Source: Azotimanducus chitobiosivorans
Lineage (GTDB): Bacteria; Pseudomonadota; Gammaproteobacteria; Pseudomonadales; Azotimanducaceae
Assembly: GCA_965200235.1 (NCBI GenBank)
Contig: OZ241339.1
Location: 2,790,001 to 2,854,000, forward strand
Reading direction: 5' to 3'
Length of the DNA stretch: 64,000 nucleotides
This document shows, in pieces, positions 38,180 through 46,522 of the stretch; position 1 is the first letter of the stretch; every line of letters begins with the position of its first letter. Under the pieces are notes generated by a model that did no database searches, was not told the DNA's origin, and saw only the letters and a program-made list of their open reading frames with translations. The position numbers were made by a program, and so were the translations under genes.

Positions 38180-39835
38180 TCATACTAATGTCCTGTCATG
38201 AAAGCTCGCGAAGAGGTCGATACCGTATGTTGTAGTATGCGGTCGTCGCAGTGACTCGATTACTTTCTCAAATGTTAAGCTCTTTTCCCTTAGGAGCGAG
38301 TCTAGTCTCTCTTCAACGGTTCCCCGACAAGTGAAAGATCTCACACGCACCACTCTGGTTTGGCCGATACGGACCACTCTGTCCCGGGCTTGCGAGTTGG
38401 AAGATGGATTCCACCACCTGTTCAGAAATATCACATGATTGGCTTCCGTGAGCGTTAGCCCCTCAGAAGCTACTCGTGTTGAAGCTAAGAGTACGGTGCA
38501 AGACGAATCATGCTTGAAGCGATTCAAAGCCTCGTTTCGCTCGGCGAGGCTCATATCTCCAATCAAAATACAACACCCGATTCCTAGGATAGAGTCCTGC
38601 AGCTTCGCTTGTAGAATTTTGAGCGGTTCAATTACATAGGAGAAAACAACCACTTTTTCTCCAATCCGACGAACGTCACTTATTGCGTCCACCGCACGCT
38701 CTATTTTTGAGCTTGCCCCGGTGGCAGGATCGAGGTCACAGATCATTCTAAGTCTATTGAACAATGGAAGAAAACTTGAGTTTGGTTCTGACTTCGTGTG
38801 ATCGGCTATGGCTTTCCCGTATGCCTCTTTCTGCTCTTTGGTCAGGTCTAGCACCTCATTCTGATCGATTACCCGGGGCAGTTCATCTAGGACATCAGAC
38901 TTCCGACGGCGGAGAAGGTAAGGGCGTAGCCTCGCTCGAAGCGAATTTGGATGTAGAGATTTGTCGGCGATGGAGAACTTGTGAGAATCCAAGAGCGAAA
39001 GTAATGTAACTATATCCTGAGCATCACGCTCAATAGGAGTGCCTGTAAGTGCCCATATGCGCTTAGCCTCGATTTCACCGAATCCCCTCGTAGACAGCGA
39101 CGTGATGTTGCGAAGTCGATGTGCCTCATCCGCAATAATCAATTCTGGTGGTTGTTGAATCAATACGCTCGGAACATTTCGAAGCTGTTCGTAGCTTGTG
39201 ACGATGACGTGGGCTCGTCCCACCAACCTTTTCCATCTTAGAGAACGACCAGAGCCAACTTGAAGTGCGGTAGCAACGGACAATTCGGGAGCCCAACGAA
39301 CTATCTCGTCAACCCAGTTTGAGACAAGAATCTTTGGTGCGACTATCAAAATCCACGCGACCCTGCCGAATCGAATTAGGCGTCTTGCAGCGGCTAAAGC
39401 CTGCAGGGTTTTCCCTAGCCCCATGTCATCGCCTAATATCGCTCGCTGATGACCCAGTAGCCAAGCTATACCTTGTCTTTGATAGTTGTATATTCCGTCA
39501 GAATCAACGGATAGTGGCATGAGCAAGGGCAATAATTGTTCTGTCGCGGTATGAGGGCCATCATTAGGCTGCGGGCGCTGAGGAATAGTCCTGTGGACTT
39601 CTTTCCCAGCGCTTAGCGAAAGTTCTACAGCAGCATCCAGCTCACAAAGGCGTGAGACCGCCAATCTTAATCTCCGGTCTCCCGAATCCCCGCTAATAGT
39701 TGGACTTATGTGCAATGACCAATGATTTCTTTGGAATGCAAACTTTGCAGAGACAGGCAAGCGCTGCTTGCTATCTTTCTTTATGACTATGGTTGTCTGA
39801 ACAATCCGAACGTTTGGATCAGAGGAAATTGACAT
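38180..39835 (-). CDS. SNF2-family helicase/translocase of the Ssp-linked operon
   Basis: 551-residue superfamily 2 ATPase. Motifs: I DDMGLGKTLQA (about residues 136-146), II ADEAHRLRN, III WALTGTPIERD, V TRVASEGLTLTEANHVIFLNRWWNP, VI QARDRVVRIGQ. ATG 39835 overlaps the preceding stop (TAATG), ruling out the 11-residue upstream extension. Last gene of a four-gene minus-strand operon convergent to sspBCD. No nuclease domain is visible in it; the neighbouring GIY-YIG protein could supply cutting. Helicases are common partners in phosphorothioation-dependent interference modules. Confidence 0.88.
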   Translation of the reverse strand: MSISSDPNVRIVQTTIVIKKDSKQRLPVSAKFAFQRNHWSLHISPTISGDSGDRRLRLAVSRLCELDAAVELSLSAGKEVHRTIPQRPQPNDGPHTATEQLLPLLMPLSVDSDGIYNYQRQGIAWLLGHQRAILGDDMGLGKTLQALAAARRLIRFGRVAWILIVAPKILVSNWVDEIVRWAPELSVATALQVGSGRSLRWKRLVGRAHVIVTSYEQLRNVPSVLIQQPPELIIADEAHRLRNITSLSTRGFGEIEAKRIWALTGTPIERDAQDIVTLLSLLDSHKFSIADKSLHPNSLRARLRPYLLRRRKSDVLDELPRVIDQNEVLDLTKEQKEAYGKAIADHTKSEPNSSFLPLFNRLRMICDLDPATGASSKIERAVDAISDVRRIGEKVVVFSYVIEPLKILQAKLQDSILGIGCCILIGDMSLAERNEALNRFKHDSSCTVLLASTRVASEGLTLTEANHVIFLNRWWNPSSNSQARDRVVRIGQTRVVRVRSFTCRGTVEERLDSLLREKSLTFEKVIESLRRPHTTTYGIDLFASFHDRTLV

Positions 39836-41229
39836 TATCGAATTAGGAGAGCTTCTACCTCCTCCCACATCTCATCCTCCCGCTCTTTGTCAATGGCTGG
39901 CATGAGCCATTGCCCCCAGTCGCCCCTAAGCTCTTCAACCTCATCCGATGAAAGCTGGTCTACGCCGAGCTGCCACCGAGCCACGCGCTTAACGACGTTC
40001 ATAACCTCCTTCCTGTCCTCGTTTCGAATCTTCCAAGCTGACCGGCCTGCGTCTGGGATTATTACAGAGTGTCGCCAAGGTGCCTTGTGAAGGTTCCAGT
40101 TCAATTTTCCCAAACCGGTAAGCGCGGATGAAGCGAGGCCTAAGGAGAGAGGTAGCTCAGGCTCCGGACGATCATCTATCAGGTCTCGAGCTACTTCTGC
40201 CACTAGCTGCTGAGTGATCGGCCAAAACAATGCGCTATCTTGAGTACTTCCATCGCCGGAAGGCGCAGAGTGATCGCGCATAGCTGTGGGGTGTTTGCGG
40301 AGATCAGGTAAGACCTCGATGAGGGCATCCCAATACATCTTGAGCTCTTCAAACAATGATTCAAGCAACTGATCATCCGGTCTAAAGCGACAAAACTCTT
40401 TGGGATTCTTGATACCTCCAGCGTCCCATCCATTGTTTCTTCGCTCTCTAGATGACAGAAGTGCGATGTTCATCGCGTACAGTGTTTCCAAGCTTGTGAA
40501 GTACGGATCCTTCGGTGTGAGGTTTTTCCCCTTCGTCGTCTTAATGCGTTGGGATTCTTTCTGCTTCCCCGAAAACCGGAAGAATTGATGTTCTGTAATG
40601 AGCCGTCGAGTCAATATCGCGAAGGCATCATCTTCATCCATGATGATGTTGGTAACTTGGTCCGTTGGCTTGGCGTAACGATTTAGATTGCCGAACAAAC
40701 GCCGATACCGCATTCGGAATTCATCTGGTGATTCCGCAGAAGAAGGAACAACAATAATTACACTAATTTCATCATCTTTGAAACCTTTTGGAGCATCCAA
40801 CAGCAAGTCACTTGATGGATCGACCAAGGCTTGAATGGCGGCCAATCGATGTTGACCGTCCAAAGCGTAGTATTCCTGAGTGCCGTCAAATCTCAGCACT
40901 CCAAATGAGTCATTTATTCTTCTGTCGTCGCGAAAGATCAGGAATCGCTCGTCGTCTTCCATGGTTACCGGGTACCACTTTGGATCTCCCTTCAACGCAG
41001 CTACTACGATAGATGAAAAGAAACGGTCCGGTTGTCGAACCAAGTAGGTAACGATTTCCCGTTTTACGCGGGATGTCACAAGCTCTCTCTGTATTGCCTC
41101 ATCAAGAGTTCTATCGTCATATATATCCTCCGCGAATTTCACGTTTCCCGCTAGTTCTCGCATTGACATTTTTACCATGTAGTATTGCCACCTTCCCATC
41201 TTTCCTTGAATGGCAGGATAGATATTCAT
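39835..41229 (-). CDS. DGQHR-domain protein, DndB-like
   Basis: 464-residue protein with the signature ALDGQHRLAAI at residues 122-132 and the family's following FRMRYRRLFGNLNRYAKP block. DGQHR proteins include DndB, which in Dnd systems binds DNA and represses modification genes, and proteins of phosphorothioation interference arms. A strong AGGAGG site 7 bp before ATG 41229 fixes the start. Translationally coupled to the SNF2 helicase (TAATG). No repeat or signal peptide. Could be regulator or effector; context favours a part in sensing or restricting unmodified DNA. Confidence 0.85.
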   Translation of the reverse strand: MNIYPAIQGKMGRWQYYMVKMSMRELAGNVKFAEDIYDDRTLDEAIQRELVTSRVKREIVTYLVRQPDRFFSSIVVAALKGDPKWYPVTMEDDERFLIFRDDRRINDSFGVLRFDGTQEYYALDGQHRLAAIQALVDPSSDLLLDAPKGFKDDEISVIIVVPSSAESPDEFRMRYRRLFGNLNRYAKPTDQVTNIIMDEDDAFAILTRRLITEHQFFRFSGKQKESQRIKTTKGKNLTPKDPYFTSLETLYAMNIALLSSRERRNNGWDAGGIKNPKEFCRFRPDDQLLESLFEELKMYWDALIEVLPDLRKHPTAMRDHSAPSGDGSTQDSALFWPITQQLVAEVARDLIDDRPEPELPLSLGLASSALTGLGKLNWNLHKAPWRHSVIIPDAGRSAWKIRNEDRKEVMNVVKRVARWQLGVDQLSSDEVEELRGDWGQWLMPAIDKEREDEMWEEVEALLIR

Positions 41230-41246
41230 CGTTAGCCTCCTCTGAC

Positions 41247-41738
41247 CTATCCGGCGGGCACCGGGCTACCAATTTTCGCCTTGACGTAAACAACGTTGGC
41301 GGACGGTCCGAAAGCTTCCATCAACTGTTGCTCTGCAAGATTAACTTCCGTGTCGCTAGTCTTACAATACCAGAAATCCAGCTTTCGAAAAATTGACTTT
41401 GCTCGAACTACGTTTCGGTATCCACGCACATGGTCCTGGAACCGTCTACGTAAATTCGAAGCTTGGCCCACATAGAGAACATTGTATAGCTCATTCATGA
41501 CTTGCCCACGGACCGGGATGTCTTTTGGGCATCCACAGATCATGTATACACCGCGCAACTCAGGAACCTTGGATTTGTATAGGTTTTCCAGAGGCGCGCG
41601 GCGCCATTCGTAATCCTTCACGATATCTTGAAGCCTGCGCCAAGCTTCAAGATCAAGACTCCAGCCGTACTTCATGACAATTGATGGCTGGAGATCAGAG
41701 TTCCTGCACCAAGTAGGGGGCAGATTTCTCTCGTCCAT
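41247..41738 (-). CDS. GIY-YIG endonuclease-domain protein
   Basis: 163 residues with a GIY-YIG nuclease core: GVYMI (residues 63-67), YNVLYVGQASNLRRRFQDH (85-103, catalytic Tyr and Arg) and a candidate metal-binding Glu near 136 in NLAEQQLMEAFGP. The N-terminal 60 residues (WSLDLEAWRRLQDIVKDYEW) are helical and unassigned. ATG 41738 overlaps the upstream gene by 44 bp; ATG 41675 would give 142 residues and no overlap, and is equally plausible. Second gene of the operon and the only clear nuclease in it, hence the best candidate for the cutting subunit. Confidence 0.75.
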   Translation of the reverse strand: MDERNLPPTWCRNSDLQPSIVMKYGWSLDLEAWRRLQDIVKDYEWRRAPLENLYKSKVPELRGVYMICGCPKDIPVRGQVMNELYNVLYVGQASNLRRRFQDHVRGYRNVVRAKSIFRKLDFWYCKTSDTEVNLAEQQLMEAFGPSANVVYVKAKIGSPVPAG

Positions 41739-42477
41739 CCTTGCGTATTTTAATTTGAATCCCTTTCAATGTGCCTAGGTTTATGCGCATTCGCTCAAGT
41801 GCCTTCGTTAGAGATTTGGCTCCAACTAAGAGATGCTCTCGAAACTCACTCCCTTTCCGCTGAACCAGTAGCGCCGGCGCATATCCAAATGATGTCGCCA
41901 CAACAAACGGGTCAGACAATATCTTAATCAAAACTACATTGTCGTCAACGATCAGACGAGGCGCCGTGGTACCAATTCGCTCTCTGCACTCTGATTGGTT
42001 TCGCACTTCTGTGGTGCCGAGAGTTCGCGCTCGGACCTCCAGTTCTTGGGTTGCGTTTAGACCGGAAATAGCGATGACAGGTATGCATTTCGGGGAAGAA
42101 TGCATGAGAGCCGCCTCCAATCGCTTGGCACCATCTAGCACAATCGCGCGGTCATAGATGTCTAGCGCCGAGTCTCTGAATAGCCAGCCGTGTCTGCTGC
42201 TTAAAAGAATTGGCTTGCTGAAGTCATTCTGGTCTTCGTGTGCATGCAAGTTCAGGAGTCGATCCCAAGTCGGATCAAGTTTCTGGGTTAGTTCACCACC
42301 GCTTGTCCGGCGCTTTACGGGAACAACAACGTGCGCGGCAAGTTTGTCCTTCGGAAAAACTGATACGACGGATAGAGCATCAGGGAAGACTGTGCCATCA
42401 CATCGAATGGCCGCCGCTGAGTAAAGAGGTTCAATTGAAACCGATCCATGAATCTTGGCGGTGGGCTTTCTTTGCAT
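41695..42477 (-). CDS. Unassigned protein with DGAKR loop, first gene of Ssp-linked operon
   Basis: 260 residues, no named family recognised. The segment IVLDGAKRLEAAL (residues 112-124) has the same shape as the DGQHR loop of the neighbouring DndB-like protein, with flanking KPILLSSRHGWLF before it and a following PVIAISGLNATQELEVRART. This suggests a ParB/DGQHR-fold relative. The C-terminal half (LGTLKGIQIKIRKDGREKS) is basic and could bind DNA. ATG 42477 begins the operon; a promoter would lie in 42478-42640. Probably works with the GIY-YIG, DGQHR and SNF2 proteins. Confidence 0.6.
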   Translation of the reverse strand: MQRKPTAKIHGSVSIEPLYSAAAIRCDGTVFPDALSVVSVFPKDKLAAHVVVPVKRRTSGGELTQKLDPTWDRLLNLHAHEDQNDFSKPILLSSRHGWLFRDSALDIYDRAIVLDGAKRLEAALMHSSPKCIPVIAISGLNATQELEVRARTLGTTEVRNQSECRERIGTTAPRLIVDDNVVLIKILSDPFVVATSFGYAPALLVQRKGSEFREHLLVGAKSLTKALERMRINLGTLKGIQIKIRKDGREKSAPYLVQEL

Positions 42478-42631
42478 TACGAGAGCGACTCTTCAAAGTG
42501 AAGGCTCAATTGTGCCTTGAATAAGGTTGGAAAAGTAGTGAGTCAGGCATCGCGAAAATGCCGGCCCGAACTGGACAATTACTCGGCTGAAAAGAGATTC
42601 CCCGCCAAATTAGCCGAAGGAACCTGATATT

Positions 42632-42850
42632 TCGAGAACGAATGTTCGCAGAATCCATCCGCACCTTGTCCTGTGTTCTCACCGTCTTGCTCGTCACACT
42701 TCCGCGTCGAGTTGAGAAATCCACGCTGCTTGAGCGTTGTGCCGCATGCGACCGAAACTCGGTCACACCGAATGACGCTAGCGAGTGCGAAGTTACGGTG
42801 AACCGGCCTGCCTTGTTCCTGTAGAGGCATCCAGCACTCTTGACCATTGA
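42632..42850 (+). pseudogene. Degenerate fragment of a DUF4143 AAA+ ATPase N-terminus
   Basis: The reading ESIRTLSCVLTVLLVTLPRR-VEKSTLLERCA, then NRPALFL-stop and LTIDEV, matches, with many substitutions, the N-terminus of the broken ATPase at 46523 (KSIRVLSDTFPVLLVTGPRQ-VGKSTLLEHCA, DPALFLQRHPAPLTIDEV). The P-loop Gly residues are lost and a stop follows NRPALFL. Only about 220 bp remain; the rest is gone. The flanks 42478-42631 and 42851-42983 hold nothing else recognisable. Confidence 0.7.
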
Positions 42851-42983
42851 TGAAGTATGTACCGTTGATTTGTTGAGTCCGGCTAATGTTCAGGCTCGGC
42901 AAGTTTCGGGCAGAGAATCGAGCGGATAGATGTAAATTGCTCAAAAGTCGCGTTGATAATGGGGCTACACAGTACCGTTGCAT

Positions 42984-43241
42984 CTAGGATGCATTTTTGA
43001 ACACTATCGTGATAGCCAGGCAAACGCGCAAGTGCATCGCCAATGAAGAGTGCACAACTTTAGCGTGATGATCCAGAAACAACCCAAGACCCGTCTTCAG
43101 ATCATCAATGGTTTGTGTGTCTAGCCAGAGACAAGGTTCCTCACGAAATATTGGACGGCTGTGAGCCTTAGCCCCGAATTCGAGACAACTATTAGCCTCG
43201 TTCTGTGGGTAGAATGGATTCCTAACGTGATCATCAGCCAT
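42984..43241 (-). CDS. Small hypothetical ORF upstream of dcm (doubtful)
   Basis: 85-codon frame from ATG 43241 (MADDHVRNPFYPQNEANS, then LWLDTQTIDDLKTGLGLFL). Composition is protein-like, but no family is recognised and no clear ribosome site precedes it. It is divergent from the cytosine methyltransferase and could be a small regulator or a remnant. A longer antisense reading through dcm is not credible. Confidence 0.3.
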   Translation of the reverse strand: MADDHVRNPFYPQNEANSCLEFGAKAHSRPIFREEPCLWLDTQTIDDLKTGLGLFLDHHAKVVHSSLAMHLRVCLAITIVFKNAS

Positions 43242-43298
43242 GCGGCTTGTTGCGCTACGCAAAGCTAGGCGAGCATCGTATGCACTGGAATTTCGCAA

Positions 43299-44375
43299 AT
43301 GACCGCTACGAAATCTGAATCTGGGGTTCCTTGTGAATGCGGATCCAGCAATGAGGATATTAGGGAAATCCAAGCCATTGATATCTTCTGTGGAATTGGG
43401 GGCCTTACGCGAGGTCTCCGCGATGCTGGCATCCAGGTTATAGCCGGAATGGACATTGATCCAACTTGCCGCTATGCCTACGAGGCGAATAACCCTGGAA
43501 CGAAATTTCTTGAGGGTGACGTTCGCGAGCTCAAGTTCTCTGACTTCGAACTTGATCGTGGAACATCGGGCCCTATCGCTCTTGTTGGGTGTGCGCCTTG
43601 CCAACCGTTCTCGGCGCATACGCGGGGGATCGACTCCACAGAAGACTGTGCCCTTGTAGACGAATTTGCACGCCTTGTCAGTGAAGGCTGCCCACATCTC
43701 ATCTCAATGGAAAACGTGCCCGGGCTTGCGAAGCATGAATCGTTCCACAAGCTTATGGCCCTTCTTCGGGATTTAGACTACCAAATTGATTTTAATGTTC
43801 TCAATTTTCAAAAATACGGCGTACCTCAACGTCGTTGGCGATTAGTTATGCTGGCTTCTCGCATTGGTCCCGTGGCACTGCCACGACCCACTCAAAATGC
43901 AACAAAAGTGTCTAATTTCATCCAAGATTTGGAGCCCATCGCCGCTGGTAAGACATCCGAAAGAGATCCTGCACATACAACCCTTCCATTGTCCAAGACG
44001 AACCTTGCGAGAATTCAACAGTCGAAACCAGGGGGAACTTGGGAGGATTGGGATAAACAACTCGTCAGCCCTTGCCACTCCAAGGCCCGCTATCCTGCCT
44101 CTTACGGTCGCATGCGGTGGAGCGCGCCAGCGCCCACGATAACCACGCAGTTCTGCTATTACAGTACTGGTAGATTCGGTCATCCGAGGGAGGACAGGGC
44201 CATTTCTGTTCGAGAAGCCGCGCTTCTCCAGACCTTTCCGTCCGACTATATGCTTGTCGATCCAGACGATCCTCTGCCAATCCACAAGCTCGCACGCCAC
44301 ATCGGAAACGCCGTTCCGGTAAAGGTCGGTGAACTCATAGGCAATTCACTTCTTGAAGCCGCATTTCATGACTAA
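43299..44375 (+). CDS. DNA (cytosine-5-)-methyltransferase
   Basis: 358 residues with the C5-methyltransferase motifs in order: I AIDIFCGIGGLTRGLRDAG, IV with the catalytic Cys GCAPCQPFSAHT, VI MENVPGLAKH, VIII GVPQRRWRLVMLAS, a target-recognition region, then X HIGNAVPVKVGELIG. The first ~30 residues include CECG and have no assigned role. ATG 43299. It overlaps the next gene by 8 bp (ATGACTAA), so methylase and ATPase are translationally coupled as an R-M unit. Recognition sequence cannot be read from the protein. Confidence 0.95.
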   Translation: MTATKSESGVPCECGSSNEDIREIQAIDIFCGIGGLTRGLRDAGIQVIAGMDIDPTCRYAYEANNPGTKFLEGDVRELKFSDFELDRGTSGPIALVGCAPCQPFSAHTRGIDSTEDCALVDEFARLVSEGCPHLISMENVPGLAKHESFHKLMALLRDLDYQIDFNVLNFQKYGVPQRRWRLVMLASRIGPVALPRPTQNATKVSNFIQDLEPIAAGKTSERDPAHTTLPLSKTNLARIQQSKPGGTWEDWDKQLVSPCHSKARYPASYGRMRWSAPAPTITTQFCYYSTGRFGHPREDRAISVREAALLQTFPSDYMLVDPDDPLPIHKLARHIGNAVPVKVGELIGNSLLEAAFHD

Positions 44376-46437
44376 TCACGACCCTAAGTACTTCATGACC
44401 ATCAGCCTCAACGTGTTGAACCACATGGGATTGAATCTATACAGCAACACACCCGCTGTGCTGGCTGAGGTGATTGCCAACTCGTGGGATGCCGATGCGA
44501 CGAATGTGAATGTCGAATTCAATACAGGGGAGAAGACCATAACCGTTGCGGATGATGGCACCGGTATGAATCGTGCGGATGTTAATAGCAAGTACCTCTA
44601 TGTGGGTTACCAGAAGCGTGCTGAAAATGAATCTTCAGGTCAGGAGCTGTTGACACCCAAGTACGATCGTCGACCTATGGGAAGAAAAGGAATCGGGAAG
44701 CTTTCCCTGTTTTCTATAGCTAACGAGATTCGCGTGTTCACTCGGGAAGAGAGTGGGCAACCGGAAGCATTTCTCATGGATGCGGGCAAGATTCGGGCAG
44801 CCATTGACACCGAGAACCCTTCGGAAGTTAACCGATACGAGCCCGAGCCAATAGATGTCAATGGAAACGCACCCGGTCCTCATGGTACGTCAATCCGAAT
44901 ATCAAAGCTGAAGAGACTGAGGTTGACTGAAGCTTCTGTAAAGGCGCTGCGTTGTAGGATCGCGCGTCGTTTTAGTGTCTTTGGCGACACATATAATTTC
45001 AACGTCTCCATCAACGGCAGTCCCGTCACCTTGGCTGATCGGGATTACTTCCATAAGGCTCGATTCATTTTTCAGTACGGCGATGACTTCGCTCAGCACT
45101 GCTCTGAGCTTGAGCAAGATGAGAACGGTCAGGTCACGGGTTGTTTTGATCGACCCTACCGCTTCAATGCAACTGGCGAACACTGTGAAAACGGCCCCTA
45201 CAGTGTGCGAGGCTGGATTGCCATCGCTTGGAGGTCTAACGATTTGGACGGAGAAGGTGTCTTTGAGAACGACAATTTGAATAAAATCACAATCGTTGTT
45301 CGTGGCAAAGTTGCTCAAGAAGATGTTCTGCAGGAGTTCCGTCTCGGGGGAATGATCACAAAATACATGTTTGGCGAAATCGAAGCCGATTTTCTAGACC
45401 AAGACAGCCAACCAGACATCGCTACGTCCAGCCGGCAACGAATTTCCGAAGATGACGCACGATACCAAGCGCTCTGCCAGTTCATTCATGCCGAGCTCAA
45501 GAAAATTTGGACGGAAACCAATACCCTCAAAGAACAGGCAGGCCTGCGTCACGCACTTGATTCAAACCCGCACCTGAAGGAATGGTACGAGTCCCTACGC
45601 CCACCACGTTTGAAGAAATTTGCAGAAAAGATTTTCGGAGACATTGATAAGGCCGGGATAGACGAAGGCGAGAGGCAGGGTGCCTACGCCAATGGCGTGA
45701 TGTTGTTTGAGCACTTGAAAATGAACCATGCGGTCGATTTATTGGAAGAAATTGATGTGACAAGAGTTGATGAGTTCCTCAGGTACCTTGAGGATGTGGA
45801 CGCTCTGGAAGCTGAGCACTATCGCCAAATCGTCGAGGAGCGCCTCGCCGTAATTCGCAGGCTTAGAGAGAATGTCGATGAGGATGCGAAGGAGAGAATA
45901 CTCCAAGAGTACATATTTGATCACCTGTTTTTGCTCGACCCTGGGTGGGAGCGCGCAACCGAATTCGAGGACATGGAAAAGCGCATGGAGAGAGTTCTTG
46001 AGAATAGGCAGCGGATTGACATCCAGTACACCAAGTATCGTCGAGTCGCAGCGGCTCACGTCATCGTAGAACTAAAGCGACGCTCCGTCAAAGTTAAGAA
46101 AACAGAGTTGGAGCAGCAAGTAAAAGAATACATGAAGGCGCTTAAGGATGAATTAGCCACGAGCGACAAGGACACTAGAGCGTTGCCCATGGAAGCTGTC
46201 TGCATCGTGGGAGATCTCCCCCAAGGATGGAAAGACGAAGAAACAAGAAAAGAGGACGAACGCTCACTTGAAGCGTATAGAATCCGAGTCATTACTTACG
46301 ACGAGCTGATTGACAATGCTTACGTTGCGTACGGCAAGTTTATCAAGGCCTCTGCAGATGGGAACAAGCTTCAAAGCCTTCTAAATCAAATTCGTACATT
46401 TGAACCTAACGCTTTTGAAGAAGGAGCGACGATCTAG
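44368..46437 (+). CDS. GHKL/MORC-like ATPase with C-terminal PD-(D/E)XK-like motif
   Basis: 689-residue restriction-associated ATPase. GHKL motifs: N-box VLAEVIANSWDADA, G1 TVADDGTGMN and G2 PMGRKGIGKLSLFS, as in MutL, Hsp90 and MORC. A middle transducer-like region follows. Near residue 545-575 lies RIDIQYTKYRRV followed by HVIVELKRRSV: an Asp and a Glu-x-Lys spaced as in PD-(D/E)XK nucleases, with a helical Gln-rich stretch (LEQQVKEYMKAL) after. Iyer, Abhiman and Aravind (2008) described such ATPases beside methylases in R-M systems. ATG 44368 overlaps dcm; the TTG 15 bp upstream is less likely. Predicted restriction partner of the methyltransferase. Confidence 0.83.
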   Translation: MTNHDPKYFMTISLNVLNHMGLNLYSNTPAVLAEVIANSWDADATNVNVEFNTGEKTITVADDGTGMNRADVNSKYLYVGYQKRAENESSGQELLTPKYDRRPMGRKGIGKLSLFSIANEIRVFTREESGQPEAFLMDAGKIRAAIDTENPSEVNRYEPEPIDVNGNAPGPHGTSIRISKLKRLRLTEASVKALRCRIARRFSVFGDTYNFNVSINGSPVTLADRDYFHKARFIFQYGDDFAQHCSELEQDENGQVTGCFDRPYRFNATGEHCENGPYSVRGWIAIAWRSNDLDGEGVFENDNLNKITIVVRGKVAQEDVLQEFRLGGMITKYMFGEIEADFLDQDSQPDIATSSRQRISEDDARYQALCQFIHAELKKIWTETNTLKEQAGLRHALDSNPHLKEWYESLRPPRLKKFAEKIFGDIDKAGIDEGERQGAYANGVMLFEHLKMNHAVDLLEEIDVTRVDEFLRYLEDVDALEAEHYRQIVEERLAVIRRLRENVDEDAKERILQEYIFDHLFLLDPGWERATEFEDMEKRMERVLENRQRIDIQYTKYRRVAAAHVIVELKRRSVKVKKTELEQQVKEYMKALKDELATSDKDTRALPMEAVCIVGDLPQGWKDEETRKEDERSLEAYRIRVITYDELIDNAYVAYGKFIKASADGNKLQSLLNQIRTFEPNAFEEGATI

Positions 46438-46522
46438 ATAGATTTGTTCGGTGCCACTTCCCCTGTCATGCGTGAGTGAGTGACAGCTTCTAAAAATTCA
46501 CTTATTATGCTAACATGGATAG

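Noticed and set aside
43242..43697. Upstream part of the minus-strand frame ending at 42984
   Set aside because: Antisense to the conserved methyltransferase motifs; only the part up to 43241 is kept, at low confidence.
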